Shown here piece after piece: positions 23,110-24,077 of a stretch of DNA of 24,077 nucleotides. The DNA lies in the NCBI GenBank assembly GCA_020047775.1, contig JAIFNK010000315.1, positions 1 through 24,077 on the forward strand, written 5' to 3'. Position numbers and translations under genes: made by a program. The stretch is from Akkermansia sp. GTDB taxonomy: Bacteria; Verrucomicrobiota; Verrucomicrobiia; Verrucomicrobiales; Akkermansiaceae. Numbering within the stretch: position 1 is the first letter of the stretch; each line of letters starts with the position of its first letter. The notes beneath the pieces are model-generated. The model searched no databases, had not been told where the DNA came from, and was given only the letters and a program-made list of their open reading frames with translations.

Positions 23110-23589
23110 TCAACTCCCTCCTTCGCCATCCTTGGCTCCCCGCAGGTGCGAGGGGGTCTTGAGAAGGTCGAAGTCCGAGCCGCAATACATGCAGCGGAAT
23201 TTTTGGGTGGCGATGATGGACAGGATCGTCGTCATCCCATGGTTGAGCGGGTAGAGGCGGCGCGCCCTGGAGTGGGGACAGGCTCCGGTATTGATCAGCG
23301 GGGTGCCCTTGCATAGCGGGCAATGGGCCGCACGCCGTTTGAAAAAGGCGACGAGCCACATACCGCTGCAGAACCCGATTCCCATCAAGATGATATCTTT
23401 AATCAGCGGGGTAGGGTGTCTGAAAAACATCACCACCGCGGTGACGGATGTGATCAGCCCGATGAAATACAATGCCGAAAAAAACACCGCCACATTGAAT
23501 GGCCGGCTGGATGGCAGGGAGCGCGTCCGCGTCGCCGCGGCCCCGCCGGCCGCCAAGTCTTTCATGCTGTTTCTCGCGCCCCAACTCAT
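23110..23589 (-). CDS. Membrane protein with C-terminal zinc-binding cysteine motifs
   Basis: This 159-residue protein (ATG at 23589 on the minus strand) has two membrane helices at about 31-56 and 62-83, followed by a cytosolic or peripheral domain with cysteine pairs CPLC (C90, C93), ACPHS (C104) and CMYC (C133, C136). These probably bind one or two zinc ions. I do not recognise a function. The frame is open up to 23628 (172 residues), and a further start at 23565 (MKDLAAGG) is preceded by GAGA, so the exact start is uncertain. It is convergent with the 463-residue gene and divergent from purC, with about 130 bases of shared upstream region in which I see no convincing promoter. Confidence 0.75.
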   Translation of the reverse strand: MSWGARNSMKDLAAGGAAATRTRSLPSSRPFNVAVFFSALYFIGLITSVTAVVMFFRHPTPLIKDIILMGIGFCSGMWLVAFFKRRAAHCPLCKGTPLINTGACPHSRARRLYPLNHGMTTILSIIATQKFRCMYCGSDFDLLKTPSHLRGAKDGEGGS

Positions 23590-23721
23590 TTCGGTTTGAA
23601 GGCTTGGATACGAGCCGTTTTGTTGCAAGTCCTGATATCCATTCAGCCGAAATTACCCGCTTTTCCCCGCAATCATTTCAGCGCTCTTGACCGCGGCGGG
23701 GCGCGGTTTTAAGACTTCCCA

Positions 23722-24077
23722 ATGACACCGCTTTACGAAGGAAAGGCCAAGCGCCTGTGGGCCACGGAAAACCCGGACACCCTGCGCATGGAGTTCAAGA
23801 ACGACGCCACCGCCTTCAACGGCGAGAAGAAGGCCAGCTTCGAGAACAAGGGCCACTTGAACAACGAGATCAGCACGCTCATTTACGGATTCCTCGAAAA
23901 AGCCGGCGTCCCCACCCACTTCGTCCGCAAGCTTGACGCCACCAACGTCGAGGTGAAGAAAGTCACCATCCTGATGGTCGAGGTGATCGTCCGCAACCTA
24001 TCCGCCGGCAGTTACTGCAAGCGCACCGGCGAGCCGGAAGGCCGGGTGTTCTCCCAGCCGATCATCGAGTTCTCGTA
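23722..24077 (+). CDS. purC: SAICAR synthase (phosphoribosylaminoimidazole-succinocarboxamide synthase), 5' part
   Basis: The enzyme joins aspartate to CAIR with ATP hydrolysis in purine synthesis in the cytosol. The first 118 residues are visible and the gene runs off the right edge. The N-terminus LYEGKAKRLW (4-13) is the family signature for nucleotide binding, followed by FKNDATAFNGEKKASFENKG and by EVIVRNLSAGSYCKRTG, which matches the family pattern ExxVRNxxAGSxxKRxG, with Y-C in place of the more usual aliphatic pair. The ATG at 23722 gives the expected family start. No Shine-Dalgarno sequence is seen. A TTGACC hexamer upstream (23687-23692) lies too close to the start to be a convincing promoter. 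Confidence 0.93.
   Translation, partial: MTPLYEGKAKRLWATENPDTLRMEFKNDATAFNGEKKASFENKGHLNNEISTLIYGFLEKAGVPTHFVRKLDATNVEVKKVTILMVEVIVRNLSAGSYCKRTGEPEGRVFSQPIIEFS

Noticed and set aside
23687..23715. TTGACC and TAAGAC as a promoter for purC
   Set aside because: The -10 element matches poorly and ends seven bases before the ATG, which would leave essentially no leader.

Overview
The window is GC-rich, gene-dense bacterial DNA. Its gene content suggests a member of the Verrucomicrobiota, probably Akkermansiaceae/Verrucomicrobiaceae-like (Luteolibacter or Haloferula type). This rests on the mix of an exosortase with a CTERM-like target, Rhs/YD proteins with choice-of-anchor repeats, scarce Shine-Dalgarno sequences, and small zinc-ribbon membrane proteins. 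It is an inference from recognised families, not a database result.

Left flank (1-4765): the 3' end of an OsmC-family gene, then an assimilatory sulfate reduction operon in the order cysJ (diflavin reductase), cysI (sirohaem/4Fe-4S sulfite reductase), cysH (PAPS reductase). Together these take PAPS through sulfite to sulfide. A 299-base gap with two hairpins follows.

Centre (5065-19219): a compact, mostly overlapping same-strand cluster. It holds a small membrane-anchored protein; a secreted 1294-residue protein (CARDB domain, four choice-of-anchor D repeats, Rhs repeats) that stops where the end of the Rhs core should begin; a small cytosolic ORF; a 671-residue protein made of a signal peptide, the missing Rhs-core end and a variable toxin-like domain; a secreted 378-residue protein with a serpin-like C-terminus; and a 1650-residue protein made of a signal peptide, another Rhs-core end, a caspase-like domain, a large Rhs protein and a C-terminal sorting signal. 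An exosortase H-like transpeptidase and its partner membrane protein follow. Two ~1.05-kb direct repeats link the two middle Rhs genes, and base composition changes sharply at their borders. I read this as a cell-surface Rhs system with exchangeable tip modules and its own sorting enzyme.

Right flank (19368-24077): cysK (cysteine synthase, which uses the sulfide made by the left-flank operon), a structured non-coding gap, a zinc-ribbon single-pass membrane protein translationally coupled to a conserved soluble protein, a convergent zinc-ribbon membrane protein, and the 5' end of purC. The position of cysK suggests the Rhs/exosortase cluster may have been inserted into a sulfur-assimilation region.

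I saw no tRNA, rRNA, CRISPR array, transposase or integrase.
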